Shown one piece after another: positions 51,573 through 59,847 of a stretch of 64,000 nt of DNA. The translations under genes and the position numbers were made by a program. This stretch comes from Denitrobacterium detoxificans. GTDB lineage: Bacteria > Actinomycetota > Coriobacteriia > Coriobacteriales > Eggerthellaceae. The number at the start of each line of letters is the position of its first letter. Position 1 is the stretch's first letter. The stretch spans positions 852,001 through 916,000 of the forward strand of contig NZ_CP011402.1 in the NCBI RefSeq assembly GCF_001643775.1, in the 5' to 3' direction. A model generated the notes under the pieces. It did not search any database. It saw only the letters and a list, made by a program, of their open reading frames with translations, and had not been told where the DNA came from.

Positions 51573-53201
51573 ATGATCGACGAACTGCATGTGAAGAATG
51601 TTGCCCTCATCCAGGAGGCCACCCTTTCGCCCGCCCAGGGCCTTACGGTGGTTACGGGCGAAACGGGTGCCGGCAAAACGGCCCTGCTGTCGGCGTTGAA
51701 GCTACTGGTGGGCGAACGCGCCGATGCCCATATGGTTCGGGAAGGCGCCAGTTCCTTGTCGGTCGAGGGGCGCTTTTATACGCCGTCGTCGAATGATGCG
51801 GAGGGCGTGGTGGTAAGCCGTACCCTTTCCGCCGATGGTCGAAGCAGAGTGCACGTCGATGGCTCCATTTCCAGCGTGCAGCAGCTTGCGCAGACGGTGG
51901 GCGCCAGCGTCGATCTGTGCGGGCAGCACGAGCATCAGCGCTTGCGCGTGGCTGCCAATCATCGCAAGATGCTCGATGCCTGGATGGGCTCTTCGCTTTC
52001 TCAGCCCATGGAAGCGTATGCGCAGGCTTGGCGTGCGGCGGCCGAGGCTGCCAGCGCCTTGCAGGCGGTGCGCGAGGCGGGGAACATGAGCAGCGAGGAA
52101 GTGGACCAGGCGCGCTACGTGGTGACGCGCATTGGCGAGGTGAACCCCACGCCTGGCGAGTACGAAGAGCTTCTGGCTAGCGTTCCGCGTGCCGAGAACG
52201 CCGAACAGCTTATGATGTCCGTCTCGGGGGCGTACCAGGCCCTTTCGGGCGATGGCGGGGCACTCGATGCGCTCTCGCAGGCCGCGGGCCTTCTAGAGCG
52301 TGTCTCGGGCGTCGACGAGGATCTGGGGGCCTTGGCGGCTAGCCTGCGCGAAGCCAGCTATGTTATCGAGGATGTTTCGCGCGACACGCGTGCCTATCGC
52401 GACGACTTGGAATATTCGCCCGTGAACCTGGCGGAAATGCAGGAACGCCTTGGCGAGCTGCAGGGGCTCATGCGCACGTGGGGTCCTGGCATGGAACAGG
52501 TCTTCGAGGCGCGTGAGAATGCCCTGCAGGCGCTTGCGGCCTACGATTCCCTCGACGAGCGCCTGCGGGAAGCGCAGGCGGAAGTCCAGGCGGCGGAAGA
52601 AGCGTTGGCCTGTGCGGCTCGTGAGCTGCACGATGCCCGTGCCAGCGCCGCTCCTCAGTTCGCCGAGGCGGTTTCCGCGCAGATGGGGCGTTTGGAAATG
52701 AATGGTGCCGCGTTGGAATGCAGCGTTGTCCAATTGCCGCGCGAATCGTGGACGGCCCAGGGTCCCGATGCCGTGGAATTCCTCTTCAAACCGGGCGCGC
52801 ACATGAGCGCCCGTCCCTTGGGAAAGATTGCCTCGGGTGGCGAGACGAGCCGCGTCATGCTTGCCATCAAGGTGGTCATGGGGTCGCGCGACGACGTGGA
52901 AACGCTTGTGTTCGACGAGGTCGATGCTGGGGTAGGTGGCAGCGCCGCGCGCGCCTTGGCCGACGTTCTGGTCGACCTTTCGAAAACGCACCAAGTCATC
53001 GTCGTTACGCATTTGGCCCAGGTGGCGGTAGCGGGTACCTGTCATTACGTGGTGAGCAAAACGGGTGGAAGCGAACCTGCTACCCAGCTCGAGCTTGTGA
53101 GTGATACCAATCGCGTGCGCGAAATCGCACGCATGCTTTCGGGCGATGTGAGTAGCATGAGCATGGAACATGCCCGCGCGTTGCTCCAGGAACGGGCGTA
53201 G
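51573..53201 (+). CDS. recN: DNA repair protein RecN
   Basis: Product of 542 aa from ATG 51573 with AAAAGG upstream. SMC-like ATPase: MIDELHVKNVALIQEATLSP, Walker A TGETGAGKTALLSALKLLVG, Q-loop DLCGQHEHQRL, a coiled-coil middle (about 160-350), signature LGKIASGGETSRVMLAIKVV and Walker B TLVFDEVDAGVGG, then VIVVTHLAQVA. It acts in double-strand break repair. Confidence 0.96.
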   Translation: MIDELHVKNVALIQEATLSPAQGLTVVTGETGAGKTALLSALKLLVGERADAHMVREGASSLSVEGRFYTPSSNDAEGVVVSRTLSADGRSRVHVDGSISSVQQLAQTVGASVDLCGQHEHQRLRVAANHRKMLDAWMGSSLSQPMEAYAQAWRAAAEAASALQAVREAGNMSSEEVDQARYVVTRIGEVNPTPGEYEELLASVPRAENAEQLMMSVSGAYQALSGDGGALDALSQAAGLLERVSGVDEDLGALAASLREASYVIEDVSRDTRAYRDDLEYSPVNLAEMQERLGELQGLMRTWGPGMEQVFEARENALQALAAYDSLDERLREAQAEVQAAEEALACAARELHDARASAAPQFAEAVSAQMGRLEMNGAALECSVVQLPRESWTAQGPDAVEFLFKPGAHMSARPLGKIASGGETSRVMLAIKVVMGSRDDVETLVFDEVDAGVGGSAARALADVLVDLSKTHQVIVVTHLAQVAVAGTCHYVVSKTGGSEPATQLELVSDTNRVREIARMLSGDVSSMSMEHARALLQERA

Positions 53202-53218
53202 CGAGCTTCCCGGTTGGG

Positions 53219-54232
53219 CTACGAATGCGCCATCGATGTGAAGCGCATGTCGTTACCGCAGATGGTGCAGGCAACGTGCTCGTTTTGCATCAGGTGCACC
53301 AGGTGCGCTAGGGTCTCGCCCAGCGAAAAGTACTTCTGCTGAAGCGACCAGGCATCCCAGTTGGCGTGCTTCCAGGCGCAATTGCGCGCGATGTCCGCAA
53401 GCGTGGAATACCCTTCGGCAACCAGCCCGTCGATTTCCTCGAGGCGTTGCGCGTGATGATTCAGCAGGAACGCCAGGCGCTCATGCACCTGCTCGAAGGG
53501 CTCTCCGTGTCCGGCGAGGGCAAGGTCGATATCAAGATTTCCCAGCTTGTGCAAGCTGGAAAGGAAATCGCCTAGGTTGTCGCGCGAGGTCAGCCACGTG
53601 GATACCGTGGGCGTGATGCGCTCGAGTACGGTATCGCCCGCAATGAGCAAACGAGCGGTGGGCTCGTAGAGGCAGATGTGCCAGTTGTCATGCCCCGGCG
53701 TGGCAACTACGCGGAACGTGTACCCGGCGGCCTCGAATTCGTCGCCATCGTCCAGAAAATGAAAGTTCGGACGCTTCTTCAGGGGGAGCAGTTCGCTGGT
53801 GAGCACGGTGCGCGATCCGTCGCGGCCGCCGCTGCCGCCCGCAAGGCCAACCTTTTCTCCAACGATGTGCTCGAGGACGGGTTCGATGATCTCGGCTTCC
53901 ATGGCCAGGTTGTCGCTGACCTCCTGGAAGGAATGCATGTTCGCGTGAATGGTCATGCCAGGCGTCCACAAGCGGTCGAGGCAGCCTGTGTGATCGGGGT
54001 GGGAATGCGTGAGGATGACCTCTACGGTATCCCAGCTGCGCCCGAAGTACGCCAGTGCTGCATCGAGCGTATCGGAGCACTCCTGGTTATCGAAGCCCAC
54101 GTCTACGATGGTCGTCTTGTCATCTCCCAGGATGAAGTAGGAGTTCAGAAAACGGAGGGGGTTGTCGGGCAGGGGAACCTGAACGCGCCAGATGCGCGGT
54201 CTGATTTCCTCGATGGGTTGCGGATTCACCAT
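53219..54232 (-). CDS. MBL-fold metallo-hydrolase
   Basis: Product of 337 aa from ATG 54232 with AAGGAGG 3 nt upstream. Metal motif ILTHSHPDHTGCLDRL, then VVATPGHDNWHICLYE, LIAGDTVLERITPTVS and ALAGHGEPFEQVHERLAFLL. The C-terminal 70 residues form a helical extension ending in a Cys pair (ACTICGNDM). It resembles the lactamase_B plus winged-helix group; the substrate is unknown. It converges on recN with 17 nt between stops. Confidence 0.88.
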   Translation of the reverse strand: MVNPQPIEEIRPRIWRVQVPLPDNPLRFLNSYFILGDDKTTIVDVGFDNQECSDTLDAALAYFGRSWDTVEVILTHSHPDHTGCLDRLWTPGMTIHANMHSFQEVSDNLAMEAEIIEPVLEHIVGEKVGLAGGSGGRDGSRTVLTSELLPLKKRPNFHFLDDGDEFEAAGYTFRVVATPGHDNWHICLYEPTARLLIAGDTVLERITPTVSTWLTSRDNLGDFLSSLHKLGNLDIDLALAGHGEPFEQVHERLAFLLNHHAQRLEEIDGLVAEGYSTLADIARNCAWKHANWDAWSLQQKYFSLGETLAHLVHLMQNEHVACTICGNDMRFTSMAHS

Positions 54233-54321
54233 GCCCTCCTTCCGACGTTTCGCTTGATTGCCCGTATTCTATCGCTTGCGAAGGGAATGAGAGCTTTTAA
54301 GTGCGCTTAGCGGTTGCTTTT

Positions 54322-55707
54322 CTACGCTTGCTTTATCTCGGTTTCACGTTTGCTCCACCATTCGCGCGCGAACCGCAGGAGGGCAGCGCGTTCGTTAGGG
54401 AGCGTTTCGTCCATGACTGCCTCGAGCATGGCGTTCAATGCCGCGCCAATGTGGGGTCCTTGCGGCATGCCCATTGCCAGCAGGTCTTTTCCGCTTATAT
54501 CGAGCGCTGCCACCGTGAAGGGCTGGCTTTCCCTAAGGATGAGGTCGAGGCAATCTTCGATGGCCTGCGCATGGGCAACGCCCGAGCGGTATGCGGGGGC
54601 GTGCGAGAGCGAATCGGCGCGTTTCACGCTGCAGAGTGCGCGTAGCAGATCGGGGTCTCCGTCGAGCTTGCGCAGGAGTCGCTTCACGTATTTCGGCTCG
54701 GGGATGGTTGGACAATCGTGGTAGCGCACGAGCATGGCTACGCGCTCGATGAACGAGGGGCTCATCTTCAGACGCTTCATCGCGCGTTTTGCAGGGGGAA
54801 TGCCCTCGTGAGCGTGGCCATAGAAATGCCCGATGCCTTCCTCGTCGATCGTGAACGTGCTTGGCTTGCCGATATCGTGAAAGAGCGTCGCCCAACGCGT
54901 AAGTGGTTCGGGCGTGGCGTACTGCACGGCGTAGGCGGTGTGCTCCCATACGTCGTAGATGTGGTATTTCGTTTTCTGGTCGAACCCAATCATGGGCGTG
55001 ATTTCGGGAATGACGCGGCCAATGACGTCGGCGTATGCCATGAGCGCACCATGCACGTGCTTGCCGCATAGCAGCCCTTCGAGTTCATGGGCTATGCGTT
55101 CGGTTGCGATGAGGTCCAGGTTGGAAGCCTGCGCGCGCATGCCCGATGCGGTTTCCTGGTCTATGGCGAAGCCAAGCTGGCTTGCGAATCGAACGCCTCG
55201 CAGGATGCGCAGGGCGTCTTCCATGAACCGCTTTTCCGGCTCGCCCACGGCACGTAGCGTTCGTGCGTGGAGGTCTGCCTGCCCGTTGAACGGATCGAGT
55301 AGTCCTCGCGTGGGGTGCCAGGCCATGGCGTTGATGGTGAAATCACGCCGTGCCAGGTCTTCCTGGATGGAGCGGGTGAATTGCACGGAATCGGGATGAC
55401 GGCCATCGGTGTACGCTCCGTCGATGCGGTACGTGGTGATTTCCAAGGGCGTGCCCTTGCTGACGGCCGTGAGCGTGCCGTGCGCTATGCCGGTTTCCAC
55501 GGTGTGGATTCCGCTGGCCTCGAGCACCGCTTGCGTTTCGCTCCAGAGCGCATTGCAGGCAATGTCGAAGTCGTGCACGGGGCGGCCCAGGAGGGCGTCG
55601 CGCACGCAGCCGCCCACGAGCCATGCTTCGAGCCCGGCATCTTCCAGGATGCCGATGACGCGAATGGCCTGCTTGCCGTGCTCGTTGTTGTCGAAAGGAT
55701 TTTCCAT
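54322..55707 (-). CDS. cca: CCA-adding tRNA nucleotidyltransferase
   Basis: Product of 461 aa. Class II nucleotidyltransferase head with GGCVRDALLGRPVHDFDIA (about 32-50), RRDFTINAMAW and EDALRILRGVRFASQLGF, then an HD domain (TLFHDIGKPSTF). It repairs or adds the 3' CCA of tRNAs. ATG 55707 has no ribosome site but a TAGAAT box lies exactly 6 nt upstream, so the mRNA should be leaderless. The HD domain suggests extra phosphohydrolase activity. Confidence 0.95.
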   Translation of the reverse strand: MENPFDNNEHGKQAIRVIGILEDAGLEAWLVGGCVRDALLGRPVHDFDIACNALWSETQAVLEASGIHTVETGIAHGTLTAVSKGTPLEITTYRIDGAYTDGRHPDSVQFTRSIQEDLARRDFTINAMAWHPTRGLLDPFNGQADLHARTLRAVGEPEKRFMEDALRILRGVRFASQLGFAIDQETASGMRAQASNLDLIATERIAHELEGLLCGKHVHGALMAYADVIGRVIPEITPMIGFDQKTKYHIYDVWEHTAYAVQYATPEPLTRWATLFHDIGKPSTFTIDEEGIGHFYGHAHEGIPPAKRAMKRLKMSPSFIERVAMLVRYHDCPTIPEPKYVKRLLRKLDGDPDLLRALCSVKRADSLSHAPAYRSGVAHAQAIEDCLDLILRESQPFTVAALDISGKDLLAMGMPQGPHIGAALNAMLEAVMDETLPNERAALLRFAREWWSKRETEIKQA

Positions 55708-55713
55708 GCCCCT

Positions 55714-55719
55714 ATTCTA
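55714..55719 (-). promoter_or_regulatory. -10 box for a leaderless cca transcript
   Basis: TAGAAT on the minus strand, then AGGGGC, then ATG. Same layout as at 6414 and 58477. Confidence 0.6.
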
Positions 55720-55869
55720 CCCGCATCGACCTGCGCTTGCCTGCCGCGTTCCGCACTTGATATCGACGTGCAATGGGCAATTGCGCAGGCGTTCATATGA
55801 CGTGCCGCGATGCGCTAGAATGCGAGGTGATTAGAAATTCGCGGCGCGATGCATGATAGGGGCTGGCCC

Positions 55870-56820
55870 ATGGAAGACCGTAAGTCGTTTGCGCTTCTCA
55901 TCGATTCCGACAACATTTCAGCAAAGTACATCCAGGCCATCATGAACGAGCTGACCAGCCGTCATGGCCAGGTTACGTATCGTCGCATCTACGGCGACTG
56001 GACGAGCAGCCAGATGGGGAAGTGGAAGGACGTGCTGGCAGAGTATTCGCTTACTCCCATGCAGCAGTTCGCCAACACCAAGGGCAAGAACGCCACCGAT
56101 TCGTTTCTCATCATCGATGCCATGGATATCCTCTACGAAGGCAAGGTCCAGGGGTTCTGCATCGTTTCCAGCGATAGCGATTTCACGCGCCTGGCGAGCC
56201 GCCTGCGCGATGCCGGCATGACGGTGGTGGGCATGGGCGAGCAGAAGACGCCCCGCTCGTTCCGTAATGCCTGTACGGTGTTCACTGCGCTCGAGGTCAT
56301 CAGCCAGGGCCAGGAAGATGCCGAGACAGCCGCATCCGAAGTTCATTCCCTCGAGGAAAATGGCGTCAGCCTGAAGGAGACGTCGTCGGCCATTGTCGAC
56401 ATCATCAATGAGTATAGCGGCAAGGGCACGCAGATTTCGTTGGCTGAAATCGGCAGTCGTCTGGTGGATATCTATCCCGATTTCGACGTACGCGCCTTCG
56501 GGTACAGCCAGCTGTCGAAGTTCCTGGAAAGCTTCCCGAATCTGCAGTTGGAACGGCGACATAACGTGGTGCTCGTGGCCCTGCGGGATGCCGATAGCCT
56601 GCGTGGCGAAGTTTCGTCGTTCATCGTCGACGAGGTGCGCAAGGGGAAGACGGACGGCGTGAGCTTGAGCAAGATTGGCGATATGGTCTACGAGGCGTAT
56701 CCCGATTTCAACGTGAAGGACTTTGGCTATTCGAAGCTCTCGAAGTTCGTGCGCGATGTCGACGGCGTCATCGTGAGCGTCGACGAGTCGGGCGCCCGCG
56801 TGTACCCTGACTACGATTAG
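55870..56820 (+). CDS. NYN-domain ribonuclease-like protein with two OST-HTH/LOTUS repeats
   Basis: Product of 316 aa from ATG 55870 (AGGGG 8 nt upstream); an in-frame ATG at 55849 is weaker. Residues 1-140: NYN fold with ALLIDSDNISAKYIQAIMNE, DSFLIIDAMDILYEG and FCIVSSDSDFTRLASRLRDA, containing the conserved Asp residues of a PIN-like nuclease. Two OST-HTH-like modules follow, each with the same core (YPDFDVRAFGYSQLSKFLES and YPDFNVKDFGYSKLSKFVRD). OST-HTH modules bind RNA, so an RNA nuclease is likely. It is divergent from cca. Confidence 0.9.
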   Translation: MEDRKSFALLIDSDNISAKYIQAIMNELTSRHGQVTYRRIYGDWTSSQMGKWKDVLAEYSLTPMQQFANTKGKNATDSFLIIDAMDILYEGKVQGFCIVSSDSDFTRLASRLRDAGMTVVGMGEQKTPRSFRNACTVFTALEVISQGQEDAETAASEVHSLEENGVSLKETSSAIVDIINEYSGKGTQISLAEIGSRLVDIYPDFDVRAFGYSQLSKFLESFPNLQLERRHNVVLVALRDADSLRGEVSSFIVDEVRKGKTDGVSLSKIGDMVYEAYPDFNVKDFGYSKLSKFVRDVDGVIVSVDESGARVYPDYD

Positions 56821-56884
56821 GTGGGGCCTGCATGCTGCATGAATGCAAGGGCATGCTTGCCGCTGCTTGTTGCGAGGTGCGTTC

Positions 56885-57733
56885 GTGAGGAATGACACTG
56901 CGGTAGCGCTTGCCAGCCTTAACAATGCCTTCTACGCCGCCCATGCCGATTCGTTTGCATCGACGCGCCGCTCGGCTTGGGCAGGGTGGGTTCGGTGCGC
57001 CCAGCAGCTGCGTGCGTGCTGGGGCGAAGGTGACCCGCGTCTTTCGGGCGAGGTTCCGCTGCGCGTTCTCGACGTGGCATGTGGCACGCTGCGTTTCGAG
57101 CGATACCTGAGGGAGGCGTTTCCCGAAGCGGACCTACGCGTGACGGCGCTTGATTCGTGCCCCCAGCTCGTGCGCGAGGATGGGCTGGAAGGCGTTGCCA
57201 TCGAATACCATTGCATCGATATCGTGCAGGCGCTTTTGGGCCAGGCTGCGCAGACGGATGCGTGGCTGGGCGTTCCTGCGGGCGCCTTCGACATCGTGGC
57301 TTGCTTTGGCTTCTTCCATCACGTGCCCGGGGCTGCCAACAGGGACATGCTCGCGGATGCGCTTTTGAGGGCGCGTGCGCCCAAGGGGGCCTTGGCGGTT
57401 TCCCTGTGGCGGTTCATGGACGATGCGGGGCTTGCGGCCAAGGCGCGCATTGCGCATGAGCAGGCTCAGACAGCATTGTCCCTGCAAGGGGGTTCGTTTG
57501 ATTTTGCCGACTTGGAGCCAGGCGATTGGATTATTGGCTGGCAGGGGCGCCCGGGTGCATATCGCTACTGCCATAGCTTCGACGACGGGGATGTGGCATT
57601 GCTAAGGGAGCACACGGCCCGCGTGCAAGAGGTCGACGTAGCGTGCTTTCGCGCCGACGGCCGCACGCATGCGCTCAACGAGTACCTAATGGCCTATTCC
57701 GCGACTACGCTTGGCAAGGCGATGCAATCGTAG
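56885..57733 (+). CDS. Class I SAM-dependent methyltransferase, Trm9/ALKBH8-like
   Basis: Product of 282 aa from GTG 56885 with GAGG 7 nt upstream. Motif I VLDVACGTLRFERYLREAF, motif II VTALDSCPQLV, and FDIVACFGFFHHVPGAANRD. The N-terminal FYAAHADSFASTRRSAWAGW and C-terminal DWIIGWQGRPGAYRYCHSFD resemble Trm9-type tRNA wobble-uridine methyltransferases, so a tRNA substrate is possible but not proven. The 3' end overlaps rsmJ by 40 nt. Confidence 0.8.
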   Translation: MRNDTAVALASLNNAFYAAHADSFASTRRSAWAGWVRCAQQLRACWGEGDPRLSGEVPLRVLDVACGTLRFERYLREAFPEADLRVTALDSCPQLVREDGLEGVAIEYHCIDIVQALLGQAAQTDAWLGVPAGAFDIVACFGFFHHVPGAANRDMLADALLRARAPKGALAVSLWRFMDDAGLAAKARIAHEQAQTALSLQGGSFDFADLEPGDWIIGWQGRPGAYRYCHSFDDGDVALLREHTARVQEVDVACFRADGRTHALNEYLMAYSATTLGKAMQS

Positions 57734-58470
57734 CGCACGGCCTTTCCCGCTAGGGAATAGCTTGGCTTGCGATCTGCCAGGTATGGCCCCTTGACGGGGC
57801 GCTTGATGACCACCTTGCGAGGATGTGACGCCAGTGCGGCTTGCAGCAGCTCGTCCTGGTTCTCGCAGGGGCGTTCCAGATGATGAAGCAGCTGGAACTT
57901 CTTCTTTACGGCAGCGCTTTTCGTGCGCTCGGGAAACATGGGATCCAGGTAGACCACATCGGGCGCATGCCTGCCTTCCGCAAGCGCCTGAATGCTATCA
58001 CCTTCGATGACGTGCATGCGCTCTGCCGCCTGTGCGCATGCGGGGTCTTTCGCCGCACGTGCGATGGTGTCGGCGAGCAGGGCGGCGATGATGGGGTTTG
58101 CCTCGTAGGCATATACCGTGAACCCTGCTGCGGCAAGCAGCATGGCGTCTTCGCCCAGGCCAGCGGTCGCGTCAAGCGCCACTGGGTCCGTGACGCCCTT
58201 CAGCTTCGCCGCGCGTACGAGCAGCTCGCAGTGAACCTTGCTGGGGTGCAGGCGGCGGGCCAGATGGCTCAGGTCGACACGCATGGTCATTCCATCGGAA
58301 ACGAGCGCCATGCCCGCCTCGTCGATGGTCAGGAGCGTGGCGGCAGGCGTTTCCGATGCGTTGGGAGCAAGGTAGGGCACGCCCAGGTGCTCGGCAAGCT
58401 CTCTGGCTGCCTTGTCGTATTGGTTCAGGGTGGCGCGTACGGCGATGTCGTATGTCTTCGGGGTTTCCAT
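57694..58470 (-). CDS. rsmJ: 16S rRNA (guanine1516-N2)-methyltransferase-like protein
   Basis: Product of 258 aa from ATG 58470. Motifs of the DUF548/RsmJ group: DLSHLARRLHPSKVHCELLV, DATAGLGEDAMLLAAAGFTV, YLDPMFPERTKSAAVKKKFQ and VIKRPVKGPYLADRKPSYSL. The frame runs on to 58572, but ATG 58470 is 6 nt after a TACACT -10 box, so a leaderless mRNA is likely. It converges on the methyltransferase at 56885. Confidence 0.9.
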   Translation of the reverse strand: METPKTYDIAVRATLNQYDKAARELAEHLGVPYLAPNASETPAATLLTIDEAGMALVSDGMTMRVDLSHLARRLHPSKVHCELLVRAAKLKGVTDPVALDATAGLGEDAMLLAAAGFTVYAYEANPIIAALLADTIARAAKDPACAQAAERMHVIEGDSIQALAEGRHAPDVVYLDPMFPERTKSAAVKKKFQLLHHLERPCENQDELLQAALASHPRKVVIKRPVKGPYLADRKPSYSLAGKAVRYDCIALPSVVAE

Positions 58471-58476
58471 GGTGCC

Positions 58477-58482
58477 AGTGTA
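58477..58482 (-). promoter_or_regulatory. -10 box for a leaderless rsmJ transcript
   Basis: TACACT on the minus strand, then GGCACC, then ATG 58470; no ribosome site. Confidence 0.55.
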
Positions 58483-58689
58483 GCGTGTTGTTCCGTGCTG
58501 CACGGCGAAATGGGTGCGGCACGGGGGCGTTTCCATGGCTCGCACAAGTTGCCTTCCATCGCGTGCGCGCATGATACGCGCACAAAGAGCATTCGGCAGG
58601 TAACAATTGCCTTCCCGATGCCCGCGCCCGAGCTACCGGCTGGGCATGCGGGATACACTGGCACTATGCGCTCGTGAGAGGGGGTTCGA

Positions 58690-59775
58690 ATGAAGCATGC
58701 CGCGCCAAATGGCTCGCGCCGTCAGGCTCTGCCGCCGCTGGGCCCTGGCCTGCAGATCGTGCGTGCCCTGTTCGTCTTGGAGCTCCTGCTTGCCTTCGCG
58801 AATGCGGCTATCCTGAATCCTGCCGAGTTCGATTACGACCTTTCGCTCTTTCGCTCGGTGTTCGCCGTTATTTCCTCCATGCTATCCGTTTGGTTTATTT
58901 CCAGGCGCGCTGCCTTTGGCGGGCCGTTCATCGTGGTTACCTCGCTTCTTACGTGCATTCTGATGCTCGTCGACGAGTTCTACCTTGGCGCGGGCAACGA
59001 GGTGGTCACCTCCATTGGCGTGATTCCCATGCTCGCCATTGTGACCTTTCAGCTGCTGATATACGTATCGGCGGCATCGTATGTGGCGGTGTCCAGCCGC
59101 GTGCGGGCAACGCTCGTCGTGCGCTTGCGCAGCGTTACCCAGGTCGAGAAGTTCCTCACCGCCGCCGTTCCCGTGCGCCATCGCATGCGGAAGTGGCCGT
59201 TCTGGCGTGACCTTGCCATCTACTTCGTGGCCTTCTCGTTCCTGGGGCATTGGGCGGAAATGCTGTTTTGCCAGCTCATTGCCGCGGGTGTCTTCATGGG
59301 CGACTACGATTTGAGCAATGCGATGCTTTGGGAGCAATGGCTGTATCCGTTTTCTGCCGAGGGCATCGCCATTGCATTGGTCGTCGTGATCCTGCATCCC
59401 TTCAAGGAATGGCTCATGAAGCGTACGGGTGGCCGCGTGGCCATAGCGCTGCCGCTGAGCTTCGTGCTCATCGCGCTTTCGTGTACTGCCATCGACTTCA
59501 CCACGGGCATTACGGCGAATGCCGACTACCATCTATGGGATTATCGCAACATGCCCTTCAATTTCATGGGGCAGATTTGCCTGCAGAATTCGCTCGTGTA
59601 TTCCATAGCCGCCACGCTGATCGTGTGGTACGTCTATCCGCTTATGGACAAGGGCATGTCGCGCGTGCCGCGATGGTTCGCCGATATGCTGTTCTGGGTA
59701 CTCGTTTCTGCCTATGGCTTCCTTGCCCTGCTGCATTTCATGTATCTGAGCCCCACGGGCTGGGTGTTTGGCTAG
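58690..59775 (+). CDS. CmpB-like putative ABC transporter permease (PF06541)
   Basis: Product of 361 aa with about nine membrane helices. The first half is variable; the second half has YFVAFSFLGHWAEMLFCQLI, LWEQWLYPFSAEGIAIALVV and the conserved WDYRNMPFNFMGQICLQNSL. The family is annotated as ABC permease but no ATPase gene is near, so the function is open. GAGGGGG lies 6 nt before the ATG, and TACACT at about 58652 may be its -10 box. Confidence 0.8.
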   Translation: MKHAAPNGSRRQALPPLGPGLQIVRALFVLELLLAFANAAILNPAEFDYDLSLFRSVFAVISSMLSVWFISRRAAFGGPFIVVTSLLTCILMLVDEFYLGAGNEVVTSIGVIPMLAIVTFQLLIYVSAASYVAVSSRVRATLVVRLRSVTQVEKFLTAAVPVRHRMRKWPFWRDLAIYFVAFSFLGHWAEMLFCQLIAAGVFMGDYDLSNAMLWEQWLYPFSAEGIAIALVVVILHPFKEWLMKRTGGRVAIALPLSFVLIALSCTAIDFTTGITANADYHLWDYRNMPFNFMGQICLQNSLVYSIAATLIVWYVYPLMDKGMSRVPRWFADMLFWVLVSAYGFLALLHFMYLSPTGWVFG

Positions 59776-59786
59776 CGTTCATTGCG

Positions 59787-59824
59787 CAAAAAAAGAGCGC
59801 CCTGCAAGATGACAGGACGCTCTT
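59787..59824 (-). terminator. Rho-independent terminator after the DUF1846 gene
   Basis: AAGAGCGCCCTG (59793-59804) pairs with CAGGACGCTCTT (59813-59824, one G-U). On the minus strand a run of T follows. It may also end the plus-strand permease gene, 11 nt away. Confidence 0.85.
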
Positions 59825-59847
59825 CGGCGTTTGACATGGCGTGACGC

